A stretch of 44,640 nucleotides of DNA, taken from Pseudomonas sp. GD03858. Its GTDB lineage: Bacteria; Pseudomonadota; Gammaproteobacteria; Pseudomonadales; Pseudomonadaceae. The DNA lies in assembly GCF_029840925.1 (NCBI RefSeq), contig NZ_JAOCDM010000035.1, forward strand, positions 1 to 44,640, in the 5' to 3' direction. Each line of letters begins with the position of its first letter. The first letter of the stretch is position 1. Shown here piece after piece: positions 26,092-34,488 of this stretch. The notes beneath the pieces were generated by a model. That model worked only from the letters and a program-made list of their open reading frames with translations. It ran no database searches and was not told the origin of the DNA. Made by a program: the position numbers and the translations under genes.

Positions 26092-27402
26092 ATGCTCAAA
26101 TGGTGTTCGCGTTCGATCTTCCTCCAGGTTGTGCTCGGCCTTGCCCTCGGCATCGTCTGCGGCTTGAGCTTCCCCGACCTGTCCCTGCAACTCAAACCCC
26201 TGGGTGACGGCTTCATCAAGCTGATCAAGATGCTCATCGGCCTGATCGTGTTCTGCGTGGTGGTCAGCGGCATCTCCGGCGCGGGCGACCTGAAGAAGGT
26301 CGGACGCATCGGCCTGAAGTCGGTGATCTACTTCGAAGTGCTGACCACCCTGGCCCTGGTGATCGGCCTGGTGTTCGCCTTCTCCACCGGCATCGGCAGC
26401 GGCGCCAACATCCACCTCGACCAGCTGTCCAGCGCCGACGCCGGCGCCCTGGCCGAACGTGGCCAGCACATTCATGGCACCACGACCTTCCTGATGGACC
26501 TGATTCCCACCTCGGTGGTCGGCGCCTTCGCCGACAACAACATTCTCCAGGTCCTGCTGTTCTCGGTGCTGTTCGGCAGCGCGCTGAACCTGGTCGGCGA
26601 ATCGGCCTCGGGCATCTCGCGCCTGATCAACGAACTGAGCCACGTGATCTTCCGCATCATGGGTATGATCGTGCGCCTGGCGCCGATCGGCGTGTTCGGC
26701 GCCATCGCCTTCACTACCAGCAAGTACGGCCTCAGCTCGCTGCAGCACCTGGGCGGGCTGGTCGCACTGTTCTACCTGACCTGCGCCGGCTTCGTGCTGA
26801 TCGTGCTGGGCACGGTGATGCGCCTGTCCGGCCTGCGCCTGCTGCCCCTGATCAAGTACCTGCGCGAAGAGCTGTCCATCGTTCTGGGCACCGCGTCCTC
26901 CGACGCCGTGCTGCCGCAGGTGATGCGCAAGCTCGAGCACCTCGGCATCGGCAGCTCCACCGTCGGTCTGGTGATCCCCACCGGCTATTCGTTCAACCTC
27001 GATGGTTTCTCCATCTACCTGACCCTGGCCATCGTGTTCATCGCCAACGCCACCGGCACGCCATTGGCCATGACCGACCTGCTGACCATTCTCCTGGTGT
27101 CGCTGGTGACCTCCAAGGGTGCCCACGGCATCCCAGGCTCGGCGCTGGTGATCCTGGCCGCTACACTCACCGCGGTCCCGGCCATCCCGGTGGTGGGCCT
27201 GGTGCTGGTGCTGGCGGTGGACTGGTTCATGGGCATCGGCCGAGCGCTGACCAACCTGATCGGCAACTGCGTCGCCACCGTGGCCATCGCCCGCTGGGAA
27301 AAGGACATCGACCTGGAGCGCGCGCACAACGTGCTGGCCAACAAACCCGGCTTCACCCCGATAACCCGCAAGCAGGGCCAACCCCATCAACAGGAATTCT
27401 AA
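26092..27402 (+). CDS. Dicarboxylate/cation symporter, DctA family
   Basis: 436 residues, the usual length for DctA/GltP transporters (glutamate transporter fold, SLC1). Typical motifs are the substrate-binding TASSDAVLPQ (about 268-277), VIPTGYSFNLDG (about 296-307) and VTSKGAHGIPGSALVILAAT (about 343-362). It would import C4-dicarboxylates (succinate, fumarate, malate) with protons or sodium across the inner membrane. The frame is open for 41 codons upstream, but MLKWCSRSIFLQV is the natural start. It is followed by a GC hairpin and then a FadR-type regulator, which probably controls it through the operators at 25932 and 26007. Confidence 0.88.
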   Translation: MLKWCSRSIFLQVVLGLALGIVCGLSFPDLSLQLKPLGDGFIKLIKMLIGLIVFCVVVSGISGAGDLKKVGRIGLKSVIYFEVLTTLALVIGLVFAFSTGIGSGANIHLDQLSSADAGALAERGQHIHGTTTFLMDLIPTSVVGAFADNNILQVLLFSVLFGSALNLVGESASGISRLINELSHVIFRIMGMIVRLAPIGVFGAIAFTTSKYGLSSLQHLGGLVALFYLTCAGFVLIVLGTVMRLSGLRLLPLIKYLREELSIVLGTASSDAVLPQVMRKLEHLGIGSSTVGLVIPTGYSFNLDGFSIYLTLAIVFIANATGTPLAMTDLLTILLVSLVTSKGAHGIPGSALVILAATLTAVPAIPVVGLVLVLAVDWFMGIGRALTNLIGNCVATVAIARWEKDIDLERAHNVLANKPGFTPITRKQGQPHQQEF

Positions 27403-27410
27403 GCCTCAGG

Positions 27411-27433
27411 CGGCCGGCGCCCAGCGCCGGCCG
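27411..27433 (+). terminator. GC-rich hairpin after the dicarboxylate transporter
   Basis: Ten-base arms CGGCCGGCGC / GCGCCGGCCG with a 3-base loop, 8 bases beyond the stop codon. No T-run follows, so it may be an attenuator or mRNA 3'-end protector before the GntR gene. Confidence 0.45.
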
Positions 27434-27472
27434 GTCAACGGCACGGATGCAGCGTCAACCAAGGAGCGAACC

Positions 27473-28177
27473 GTGATCAGCTCTTCTACCGTAGTCGATT
27501 CAGTGGTGGAAAAACTCCGCCAGGCCCTGGCCCGTGGCCAGTGGCGCAGCGGCGACATGCTGCCCGGCCAGCGCGAGCTGGCCGAGCAGCTTGGCATCAG
27601 CCGGCCCAGTCTGCGCGAAGCGGTGACCGTGCTGGAAACCCTCGGCCTGGTGCGCTCGATGCCCGGCAAGGGCGTGCTGGTGCTCGACAGCGACGCCGGC
27701 CAAGCCCAGGAACAGACGCAGGAAGCCATCGCCCAGGCCAGCCTGGCCGATGTGCTCGAGCTGCGCTACACCCTCGAACCCTTCATCGCCGGCCTGGTGG
27801 CGCAATCGGCCGGCAGCCAGGACATCGGCCAGTTGCGCCTGACCCTGATGGACATGCGCGAGGCCCTGGAGGCCGGCGATAGCGAGGCGGGCTTCGATGC
27901 CTACATCGCCTTCCACGAAGCGCTGTTCGCGCTGACCACCAACCCGATCTTCCAGAGCGTGGTGCAGCAGACCGGCAACGCCCTCAAGCAGAGCGCCGAG
28001 ATGCTGCGCAACTCCCCCGAGCACCTGGCCGCGCGGCTGAGCGAAAACGAAGCAGTGGTCCGCGCCATTCGCGAACGCAACAGCGCCCATGCCAGCCTGC
28101 AGATGCGCCGGCACATCCTCGCCGAAGGCCAGCGCATGGGCATCGCCCTGAACATTCCCGACCAGGTCCCTGAATAA
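27473..28177 (+). CDS. GntR-family (FadR subfamily) transcriptional regulator 1
   Basis: 234 residues. N-terminal winged helix-turn-helix (about 6-72, with MLPGQRELAEQLGISRPSLREAVTVLETLGLV) and a C-terminal FCD ligand-binding domain (about 92-220) of the type that binds organic acids via a metal site. Start codon is GTG with AAGGAG upstream. It lies 70 bases after the dicarboxylate transporter and is the best candidate to bind the FadR-like operators there, with a dicarboxylate as inducer (inference). Confidence 0.9.
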   Translation: MISSSTVVDSVVEKLRQALARGQWRSGDMLPGQRELAEQLGISRPSLREAVTVLETLGLVRSMPGKGVLVLDSDAGQAQEQTQEAIAQASLADVLELRYTLEPFIAGLVAQSAGSQDIGQLRLTLMDMREALEAGDSEAGFDAYIAFHEALFALTTNPIFQSVVQQTGNALKQSAEMLRNSPEHLAARLSENEAVVRAIRERNSAHASLQMRRHILAEGQRMGIALNIPDQVPE

Positions 28178-28192
28178 AGAAGGAGAGCGACC

Positions 28193-28888
28193 ATGACCGC
28201 CTGCGCCCCAGCCGCCCCCCGCCTGCCTGCCCTGCTCGGCGCCGGCGAAACCCGCCTGTCGGCGGAGCAGATCTACCCCCGGCTGTTCGATGCCATCCTC
28301 GAGCAGCGCCTGCCACCCGGCAGCGCCCTGCCCGAACAGGCGCTGGGCGACGTATTCGGCGTGAGCCGCACGGTGATCCGTCGGGTGCTCGGGCGCCTGT
28401 CCGACCAGCAGGTGGTGGTGCAACGCCCCAGCCACACCGCGCACCTGGCCGCCCCCGACCCACGACAGGCGCGCCAGGTGCTCAGCGCCCGGCGCCTGGC
28501 CGAGACCACGCTGATCGGCCTGGCCACCCAACGCGCGCGCCCGGCGCAGATCCGCCAATTGCGCCAGCTGGTCGAGCGCGAGCGCCAGCATCATGAGCGT
28601 GGCGAACGCTGCACGGCGATCCGCCTGGGCGGCGAGTTCCACATGAAACTGGCGCAGATGGCGGCCAATGCGCCTTTGGCACGCTTTCTCGACGGCCTGG
28701 TGCCGATGACCTCGCTGATCATCGCCCGCTACGAGTCGCCCTGCTGCGAGCACTGCGCCTGGCAGGAACACGCGGCGATCATCGATGCGGTGGAACGCGG
28801 CGACGGCCGCGAGGCCTTGACGCTGATGCACGAGCATCTGGACCGCCTCGAAGCCAAGCTCGACCTGGATCAGAGCGGCTGCGCGTAG
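28193..28888 (+). CDS. GntR-family transcriptional regulator 2 (FCD domain)
   Basis: 231 residues. A winged helix-turn-helix (about 25-87; LPEQALGDVFGVSRTVIRRVLGRLSDQQVV) and an FCD domain. It follows the first GntR gene by 15 bases with AAGGAGAG before its ATG, so they are co-transcribed; two different FCD regulators in tandem is unusual. Its 3' end overlaps the convergent AraC-type gene by 19 bases. Relatives regulate purine/ureide or organic-acid catabolism; the target here is unknown. Confidence 0.88.
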   Translation: MTACAPAAPRLPALLGAGETRLSAEQIYPRLFDAILEQRLPPGSALPEQALGDVFGVSRTVIRRVLGRLSDQQVVVQRPSHTAHLAAPDPRQARQVLSARRLAETTLIGLATQRARPAQIRQLRQLVERERQHHERGERCTAIRLGGEFHMKLAQMAANAPLARFLDGLVPMTSLIIARYESPCCEHCAWQEHAAIIDAVERGDGREALTLMHEHLDRLEAKLDLDQSGCA

Positions 28889-29832
28889 CGCTTGCGGTAC
28901 TCGGCCGGCGTCACGCCAACATGCCGCACGAACGCCCGGCGCAGGGTATCGGCATTGGCGAAACCGCACAGCGCCGCCACCTGCTTGGGTGCCTCCAACC
29001 CGCCCTCCAGGTGTTCGCGAGCGGCATTGACCCGCGCCAGTTCCACCCAGGCGGCCGGCGTCATGCCGACATCGGCCTGGAACAGGCGGGCGAAATGCCG
29101 AGGGCTCAGCCCGACCCGCGCCGCCAGCCGGGCGACGCCGTGATCCTGCGCCGGATTTGCCGCCACATAGCGCTGCACGCCCTGCAACGCCGAGCGCCCC
29201 AGCGTTGACGAGGCGCCCTGGCGGCTGAACTGCAACTGCCCGCCCGGGCGCTTGAAATACATCACCAGCTGGCTCGCCACGCGCTTGGCGATGTCCCGGC
29301 CCAAATCTTCCTCCACCAATGCCAGCGCCAGGTCGAGCCCCGCGGTCACCCCAGCCGCGGTGCGCACCTTGCCGTCATGTACCTGGATCGCGTCGGCTTC
29401 CACCGTCACCTGCGGATAACGCCGCGCCAGCGCCTCGGCCACTGCCCAATGAGTGGTAATGCGTCGGTCGTCGAGCAGACCGGCGGCAGCCAGGGCGAAG
29501 GCGCCGGTGCAGACCGAGCCATAGCGCCGGCTCGACCCGGCGTGCCGGCGTAGCCAGTCGAGGATGCCGCTGCGCAAATGCAGCTCGGCGGCCTGGGGCG
29601 TGCCGGCGATCAGCAAGGTGTCGAAGGGCGCGAAGTCATCACCGATCCAGCCATCGGGTAGCAGTTTCGCCCCCGACGAGCTGACCAACGGCCCAGGCTC
29701 GCACGCGAGCAACGACAGCCGATAGGCCCCGTGCCCGGCCTGGCGGTTGGCCTCGGCGAAGACGTCGAGCGGGCCACAGGCGTCCAGCAGTTGGACGCCG
29801 GGCATGGCCAGAATGGCGAGGGTGATGGGCAT
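28870..29832 (-). CDS. GlxA-type AraC regulator with DJ-1/PfpI domain
   Basis: 320 residues. The N-terminal DJ-1/PfpI-like domain (about 1-185) has the nucleophile-elbow-like sequence YGSVCTGAFALAAAG, including a cysteine. The C-terminal AraC pair of helix-turn-helices (about 218-318) ends in the signature GFANADTLRRAFVRHVGVTPAEYRKRY. Such GlxA/ArgR/CdhR/GbdR-type regulators sense amino-acid-related or quaternary amine compounds. An ATG 19 codons upstream is open, but MPITLAILAMPG is the normal start. It is divergent from the HD-domain gene, with a perfect palindrome between them, suggesting it controls that gene. Confidence 0.9.
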   Translation of the reverse strand: MPITLAILAMPGVQLLDACGPLDVFAEANRQAGHGAYRLSLLACEPGPLVSSSGAKLLPDGWIGDDFAPFDTLLIAGTPQAAELHLRSGILDWLRRHAGSSRRYGSVCTGAFALAAAGLLDDRRITTHWAVAEALARRYPQVTVEADAIQVHDGKVRTAAGVTAGLDLALALVEEDLGRDIAKRVASQLVMYFKRPGGQLQFSRQGASSTLGRSALQGVQRYVAANPAQDHGVARLAARVGLSPRHFARLFQADVGMTPAAWVELARVNAAREHLEGGLEAPKQVAALCGFANADTLRRAFVRHVGVTPAEYRKRYAQPL

Positions 29833-29899
29833 GGCTGGTTCTCGGGAATCGCGTTCTTGGAGCGGACGGCGTCCTTGCCTGGCGGACAATGGCAGAATA

Positions 29900-29914
29900 T
29901 GACGTTAAACGTCA
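29900..29914. promoter_or_regulatory. Perfect palindrome between GlxA-type regulator and HD gene
   Basis: TGACGTTAAACGTCA: 7-base perfect arms around one base. It lies 68 bases before the regulator start and 60 bases before the HD gene start, the expected place for an operator serving both divergent genes. Confidence 0.5.
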
Positions 29915-29973
29915 ATTGAGGACAAAAACCTCCCCCGGCACACTGGGCCCCTCACCTACCGAGGAGCGCCACC

Positions 29974-30615
29974 ATGTCCACTGCCATCGCCGGCATCACC
30001 CTCCCCGACAGCGCCATGGCCCGGGAAATCACCGAGCTGGTGCGCGACACCGCTTCGCCCCTGCTGTTCCATCATTCCAGCCGCGTGTACTACTTCGCCG
30101 CCCTCGCCGGTCGCCGCCTGGGCCTGAAGTTCGACAGTGAACTGCTCTATTGCGGCTGCATGTTCCACGACATGGGCCTGACCCAGGCGCACAGCAGCGA
30201 TTGCTGCCGCTTCGAGGTCGACGGCGCCAATGCCGCCCGCGACTTCCTCCAGCGCCACTGCATCGCCGAGCGCGACATCGAACGGGTCTGGACCGCAATC
30301 GCCCTGCACACCACACCCGGCATTCCCGAGCACATGCACCCACTGATCGCCCTGGTCACGGCCGGCGTCGAGACCGATGTACTCGGCCTGCACCACGAAC
30401 ATCTGCGCGCTGGGGAGCGCGAGGCCGTGGCGCAGGCCCATCCCCGTGGCGAGCGTTTCAAGGAAGCGATCATCCAGGCGTTCTACGACGGCATCCGGCA
30501 CAAGCCGCAGACCACCTTCGGCAACGTCAAGGCCGACGTCATCGCCGACAAGCAAGCCACGTTCCGCCCCGGCAACTTCTGCAGCATCATCCGCCAGTCG
30601 GGCTGGCCGAGCTGA
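29974..30615 (+). CDS. HD-domain protein (cyanamide hydratase-like)
   Basis: 213 residues. The HD signature is present: His33/His34 in FHHSSRVYYFAALAG, His65-Asp66 in CMFHDMGL, and a later Asp near residue 134 (VETDVLG), so a metal-dependent hydrolase or hydratase is likely. The sequence pattern HSxRVY...FHDxGLT resembles cyanamide hydratase/Ddi2-type HD proteins; the true substrate is unknown. Cytosolic, with no signal peptide. ATG preceded by GAGGAG. Divergent from the GlxA-type regulator; its last 29 bases overlap the convergent isochorismatase-fold gene. Confidence 0.82.
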   Translation: MSTAIAGITLPDSAMAREITELVRDTASPLLFHHSSRVYYFAALAGRRLGLKFDSELLYCGCMFHDMGLTQAHSSDCCRFEVDGANAARDFLQRHCIAERDIERVWTAIALHTTPGIPEHMHPLIALVTAGVETDVLGLHHEHLRAGEREAVAQAHPRGERFKEAIIQAFYDGIRHKPQTTFGNVKADVIADKQATFRPGNFCSIIRQSGWPS

Positions 30616-31168
30616 ACACCACCGCCTCGACGCCCGGCAGAATCCGCACGTCGTCACCCAGCGACCACTCCGCTGCCCGCGCCGCCAGGGCGGCGGGCAC
30701 GCCAGGCGAACCGCCCGGCCCCGGCGGCACGTCGTAGGTGGCGTGGGCATCGTGGGGCAGCAGTACCTCGAAGCCTCGTTGCAGGGCGGCGCGGGCGGTG
30801 GCGGCCAGGCACATCTCCGAGAGCAGGCCGCACAGGGCCAGGCGCCGCACGCCCAAAACCTGCAGTAACGCTTGCAGCCCAGTCTCGACGAAACCGTCGT
30901 CCTCGGTCTTGAACAACACGTGCTCGCCAGGCGCCGCCGGGAAGTACAGCGGCCAGCCCGCCGAGTGTGGAGCGTCGGGGCTGCCGGGCGCGCCGTCGTT
31001 CTGCAGGAAGATCACCGGCACCCCGGCCTGCCGGGCCCGTGCCAGCAAACGGGCGATGCTCACTTGCAGCGCGAGGTGCCCCGGCACGGCCTCGGCGCCC
31101 TCCATGAATGCACATTGCACATCCACCAACAGCAAGGCGTCAGCCTGAGGGACGGGGTCGAGGGTCAT
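30587..31168 (-). CDS. Isochorismatase-family cysteine hydrolase
   Basis: 193 residues. The fold's catalytic triad is visible as Asp16 (LLLVDVQCAF), Lys87 (LFKTEDDGF) and Cys120 (GLLSEMCLAATARAAL). The family includes nicotinamidases, N-carbamoylsarcosine amidases, ureidoacrylate hydrolases and biuret hydrolases; the specific substrate cannot be read from the sequence. ATG with GGAG upstream. Convergent with the HD gene (29-base overlap). A functional link with the HD hydratase in small-amide catabolism is possible but unproven. Confidence 0.85.
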   Translation of the reverse strand: MTLDPVPQADALLLVDVQCAFMEGAEAVPGHLALQVSIARLLARARQAGVPVIFLQNDGAPGSPDAPHSAGWPLYFPAAPGEHVLFKTEDDGFVETGLQALLQVLGVRRLALCGLLSEMCLAATARAALQRGFEVLLPHDAHATYDVPPGPGGSPGVPAALAARAAEWSLGDDVRILPGVEAVVFSSASPTGG

Positions 31169-31271
31169 CGCGTGCTCCAGCGTGCGCAGTGAACGGAACG
31201 CCGAGCATAGCGCAGGTATCGGGCGTGTCTTACCATGCCCGACGATTCATCACACAGCCTTGGAGGCAAAC

Positions 31272-31715
31272 ATGAAGCACAGTATCGCGCCGGTGGGCGC
31301 GGAGCACTTCGACCGGCTCGCCGATCTCTGGGAGGCCTCGGTGCGGGCGACCCACGACTTTCTTCCCGAGGGCTACATCGAGCGTCTGCGCCCCCTGGTG
31401 CGCGAGCAGTACCTGGGTTTCGTCCAACTGCGCGCCTGGCGTGACAGCGATGGCCGGATCCAAGGGTTTGCCGGGGTGCATGACGGCAAGCTGGAAATGC
31501 TGTTCGTCGACCCGGCCTGCCGTGGCCAGGGTATCGGCAAGGCGCTGCTGGCCCAGGTGGTCGAGGAACTGGGCGTGGGCGAGGTCGACGTCAACGAGCA
31601 GAACCCGCAGGCGGTGGGGTTCTACCTGAAGCACGGGTTCGTCCAGGTCGGGCGGTCCGAGGTGGATGGACAGGGTGATCCGTATCCGTTGCTGCAACTG
31701 AAGCGGGAGCACTGA
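31272..31715 (+). CDS. GNAT-family N-acetyltransferase
   Basis: 147 residues. The acetyl-CoA-binding motif A is CRGQGIGKALL (about 80-90), followed by VDVNEQNPQAVGFYLKHGF, typical of YjaB/YiaC-like GNAT enzymes. The upstream open frame (30 codons) is ignored because GGAGG lies just before MKHSIAPVGAEHF. Divergent from the isochorismatase-fold gene; followed by a REP pair. Substrate unknown. Confidence 0.88.
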   Translation: MKHSIAPVGAEHFDRLADLWEASVRATHDFLPEGYIERLRPLVREQYLGFVQLRAWRDSDGRIQGFAGVHDGKLEMLFVDPACRGQGIGKALLAQVVEELGVGEVDVNEQNPQAVGFYLKHGFVQVGRSEVDGQGDPYPLLQLKREH

Positions 31716-31758
31716 ACAATGTCATTCAAACCTGCAAAGGGGGCCGCTGCGCGGCCCA

Positions 31759-31824
31759 TCGCGGGCAAGCCCGCTCCCACAGCGACTGCGAGCACGGTCG
31801 CTGTGGGAGCGGGCTTGCCTGCGA
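31759..31824. repeat. REP pair after the acetyltransferase gene
   Basis: Inverted 27-base REP units (31759-31785 and 31798-31824, one mismatch, core GCGGGCAAGCCCGCTCCCAC). Just upstream, 31741-31757 forms a small GGGCCGC/GCGGCCC hairpin. Confidence 0.9.
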
Positions 31825-31889
31825 AAAGGCAGTGAAGACGAACCTATACTCCAATAGACATTCCGGCCTCTTTCAAGGGGGCGCTCCGC

Positions 31890-32879
31890 GTGAAATCCCT
31901 TTTTGTGATTTTCCCGCTCTGCCTGCTGCTGGCCCTCGCCGGCTGCGCCGGCAAACGCCCCCCGCCCCCAGCGCAAAACCTCCCGCCCGCCGTCTGGCAA
32001 CGCATCGACCAGGAGATTCTCGACGCCTCCGTGGCCGCCGCAGGTTCGGCCAACGACTATGCCCGCCGCTCCATGCGCGTGTGGAAGGAGCAGGTGCAGC
32101 AGCGCACCGAGAACAATTTCATCCCCTGGTTCACCGGCTACTGGACCCAGCAATGGCTCACGCTCAAGGTGGCCTGGTACAAGATGAACAGCGGCAACGG
32201 CAGCGAGACCCCGGAAAAGCGCCTGGGCCTGTACCTGCAAGAGCAGTACCACGAACGGGTCATCGAGCCGGTGGCCGAGCAGATCGACCCCGAGGGCATC
32301 CGCGACCGTGCCAGCGAGCTGTACCTGCAACTGCTCGCCCAGCAACTGCCGGCGATCATCCAGCGCTACAACGCCCCGCCCGAGCAGTTCAGCCAGCGCC
32401 TGAACCGCATCCCGGTCATCGCCCTGGGACCACCGGATGCACGCAACGCCTCGCTCTACCTGCTGCTGCGGGCCAAGTCGCTCGATCAGCAGCCGGCCTG
32501 GCAGTCGCTGCGCGAGCACCTGCACCAGCAAGCCAAGGCCCCCGGCCAGACCGAGGCAGGGCTATCGTCGGTGGCCACCCAGGCCAGCGAGAAGCTCGGT
32601 GCCAGCCTGGCACCGCGCGGCGCGGCCAGCGCCATCGCCGCGGCGGTGGGCAAGGCAGCCGGGGCGATGATCTCGGTGGCGGTGACCGGCTACGGCATGA
32701 TCACCCACGACCGTGAACAGCCGCAGATGGTCGAGCAGCTGCGGGTGATCCTCAATGTCGCGCTGAACCAGGAATGGCAGGAACTGATGGAGAACCGCCA
32801 GAGCGGGGCCATGTCCGGGGTGTACTACCTGTCGGGGCAGGTGGAGGACAGTTTGCTGCAGAACCGCCGGGCACCTTGA
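31890..32879 (+). CDS. Predicted lipoprotein of unknown function
   Basis: 329 residues. The N-terminus is a type II signal peptide with lipobox LAGC and Cys19 as the lipidated residue. A proline-rich linker (KRPPPPAQNLPP) follows, and the rest looks mostly helical, with a hydrophobic alanine/glycine-rich stretch near 245-275 (ASAIAAAVGKAAGAMISVAVTGYGM) that could insert in a membrane. Start is GTG with AAGGGGG about 10 bases upstream. Not recognised as a named family. Monocistronic between REP elements. Confidence 0.85.
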   Translation: MKSLFVIFPLCLLLALAGCAGKRPPPPAQNLPPAVWQRIDQEILDASVAAAGSANDYARRSMRVWKEQVQQRTENNFIPWFTGYWTQQWLTLKVAWYKMNSGNGSETPEKRLGLYLQEQYHERVIEPVAEQIDPEGIRDRASELYLQLLAQQLPAIIQRYNAPPEQFSQRLNRIPVIALGPPDARNASLYLLLRAKSLDQQPAWQSLREHLHQQAKAPGQTEAGLSSVATQASEKLGASLAPRGAASAIAAAVGKAAGAMISVAVTGYGMITHDREQPQMVEQLRVILNVALNQEWQELMENRQSGAMSGVYYLSGQVEDSLLQNRRAP

Positions 32880-32915
32880 TCAGGCTGGCTGGCGAAGCAG
32901 GCTACGCGATGGATG

Positions 32916-32961
32916 GCACGGGCTACGCCCGTGTTCGCGGGCAAGCCCGCTCCCACAGGAA
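32916..32961. repeat. Single REP unit with small hairpin
   Basis: A CACGGGC/GCCCGTG hairpin (32916-32932) followed by one REP unit TTCGCGGGCAAGCCCGCTCC (from 32934). It lies between the convergent lipoprotein and PACE genes and may act as a boundary or terminator for both. Confidence 0.8.
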
Positions 32962-33023
32962 TCGCACCAGGTTGAGGAATCCAGGCAAGACAGGCGCCTA
33001 CAGGGTGAGCGTCGGACGATCTC

Positions 33024-33458
33024 CTACGCGGCAGACGGCGCCATGGCCGAGGCTGGCAGCCCGAAGATGCGGTCGAACGCCCAGTTGTAGATAAACGTGT
33101 AGCACGGCACCAGGAGGATGAACGCCAGGTCCACCACGAACGCCTCCAGCAGGGTCATGTCCAGCCACCAGGCAATCAGCGGGATCAGGTACACCACCAG
33201 GGTCAGCTGGAAACCGATGGCGTGCGCCACCCGCCGTCCGACACTGCGCCCGCGCCTGGCCTGGCGGCTCTCCCACCACTCGAACAGGCTGTTGTAGATG
33301 AAGTTCCAGGCCATGGCGATGGTGGTGATCATCACCGCCAGGGGGCCAGTATGCGAAGCCTGGGTGTCGGACAGATAGGCCAGGCCCAGCGTCGACATGC
33401 ACAGGCCGATCAGTTCATAGAAGGTCACGTAGACCAGTTTGCGTTTGAGTCCTTGCAC
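33024..33458 (-). CDS. PACE-family multidrug/biocide efflux protein
   Basis: 144 residues with four membrane segments arranged as two tandem bacterial transmembrane pair domains, matching AceI-type PACE transporters. Conserved elements are VTFYELIG near the N-terminus (the Glu is required in AceI), the WNFIYNSLFEWWE sequence closing the first half, and PCYTFIYNWAFDRIFG closing the second. Proton-coupled export of chlorhexidine-like biocides or polyamines is known for the family. The open frame starts 16 codons earlier, but GTG at MQGLKRKLVYV has AAGG 8 bases upstream. Divergent from a LysR regulator, the usual PACE arrangement. Confidence 0.87.
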   Translation of the reverse strand: MQGLKRKLVYVTFYELIGLCMSTLGLAYLSDTQASHTGPLAVMITTIAMAWNFIYNSLFEWWESRQARRGRSVGRRVAHAIGFQLTLVVYLIPLIAWWLDMTLLEAFVVDLAFILLVPCYTFIYNWAFDRIFGLPASAMAPSAA

Positions 33459-33511
33459 CGGCTTTACCTTGTTGCGGGTTTCACGAAGGCGGCAAGAATG
33501 CATCAACGCTC

Positions 33512-33550
33512 TTGACAGAAAAAGTCGGCAGCTTTCAGATTTACTGAAAG
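33512..33550 (+). promoter_or_regulatory. Promoter of the LysR gene with overlapping palindrome
   Basis: A perfect -35 box TTGACA (33512-33517), 17 bases, then TCAGAT as -10. The palindrome CTTTCAG-N5-CTGAAAG (33532-33550) covers the -10 box and the start region, so the LysR protein could repress its own gene and regulate the divergent efflux gene from one site. Confidence 0.5.
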
Positions 33551-33559
33551 GAGACTGCC

Positions 33560-34438
33560 ATGAATTTTTCCAGCGACACCATCCTGCTGTTCCTCGCCGT
33601 GCTTGACCGTGGCTCGTTCTCTGCGGCCGCCCGGGCGCTGGGACGAGTGCCTTCGGCGGTCAGCATGGCCATCGGCAACCTCGAAGCCGAGCTGGGCTAT
33701 GCGCTATTCGAACGGGGGGCGCGCGAGGCGCGACCTACCGCCCAGGCCCAAGCCCTGGAGCCCCATGCGCGACTGATCGCCGAGCAACTGGGATTGCTGG
33801 AAGTGCATGCGCTGGAGCTGTCGAGCGGCCTGGAAAGCAGCCTGGCCATCGCCGTGGTCCCCGATATCGACCAGCGTCCGTTGCTCGAGGCTATCGCCCG
33901 CCTGGGCGAGCGCTACCCCCTGCTCGATATCGAATTGCTCGCCGCCCCGCAGGAGGACGCCCTGCAACTGCTCGACAGCGGCCGGGTCGGCCTGTGCCTG
34001 GCCTTCGCCGGCCTGCAGGTGGATCCACGCCGCAGCTTCCAGCAGATCGCCATGGAGTCGCTGGTGGCCACGCTGTCGCCGCATCACCCGGCCTTGCGCG
34101 AGGGGCGCATCCGTCATCTCGAAGACCTGGTCAACCTGCGCCAGATCCTGGTGCGCAGCCGCGACCTGCCGCTGTCCGACCCGCGCTCGCTGATCGGCAC
34201 CTCGCACTGGCGCACCGACAGCCTCGACCTGGCCGTGCAGATGGTCGAGGCCGGCCTGGGCTGGGGCGACCTGCCGCTGTCGCGGGTCGCGCCCTTGATC
34301 GCCAGCGGCCGCCTGGTACGCCTCGAGTTCCTGAACACTCGCAACGAACTGCAACTGCCGGTGAACGCCTTCTGGCTCAAGCAACAGCCCCTCGGGCAGG
34401 CAGCAAGATCACTGGTAAGCCTGCTTGCACCCAAATAG
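33560..34438 (+). CDS. LysR-family transcriptional regulator
   Basis: 292 residues: N-terminal helix-turn-helix (about 1-60; LFLAVLDRGSFSAAARALGRVPSAVSMAIGNLEAELG) and a periplasmic-binding-like effector domain (about 88-292). Start preceded by AAAGGAG. Divergently paired with the PACE efflux gene, which it most likely regulates in response to an exported compound (inference from arrangement). Confidence 0.92.
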   Translation: MNFSSDTILLFLAVLDRGSFSAAARALGRVPSAVSMAIGNLEAELGYALFERGAREARPTAQAQALEPHARLIAEQLGLLEVHALELSSGLESSLAIAVVPDIDQRPLLEAIARLGERYPLLDIELLAAPQEDALQLLDSGRVGLCLAFAGLQVDPRRSFQQIAMESLVATLSPHHPALREGRIRHLEDLVNLRQILVRSRDLPLSDPRSLIGTSHWRTDSLDLAVQMVEAGLGWGDLPLSRVAPLIASGRLVRLEFLNTRNELQLPVNAFWLKQQPLGQAARSLVSLLAPK

Positions 34439-34488
34439 CTGGCAACAAATTCAGGGCAAATCTGCCAGGCGCTGCGACATTTAGTCTT

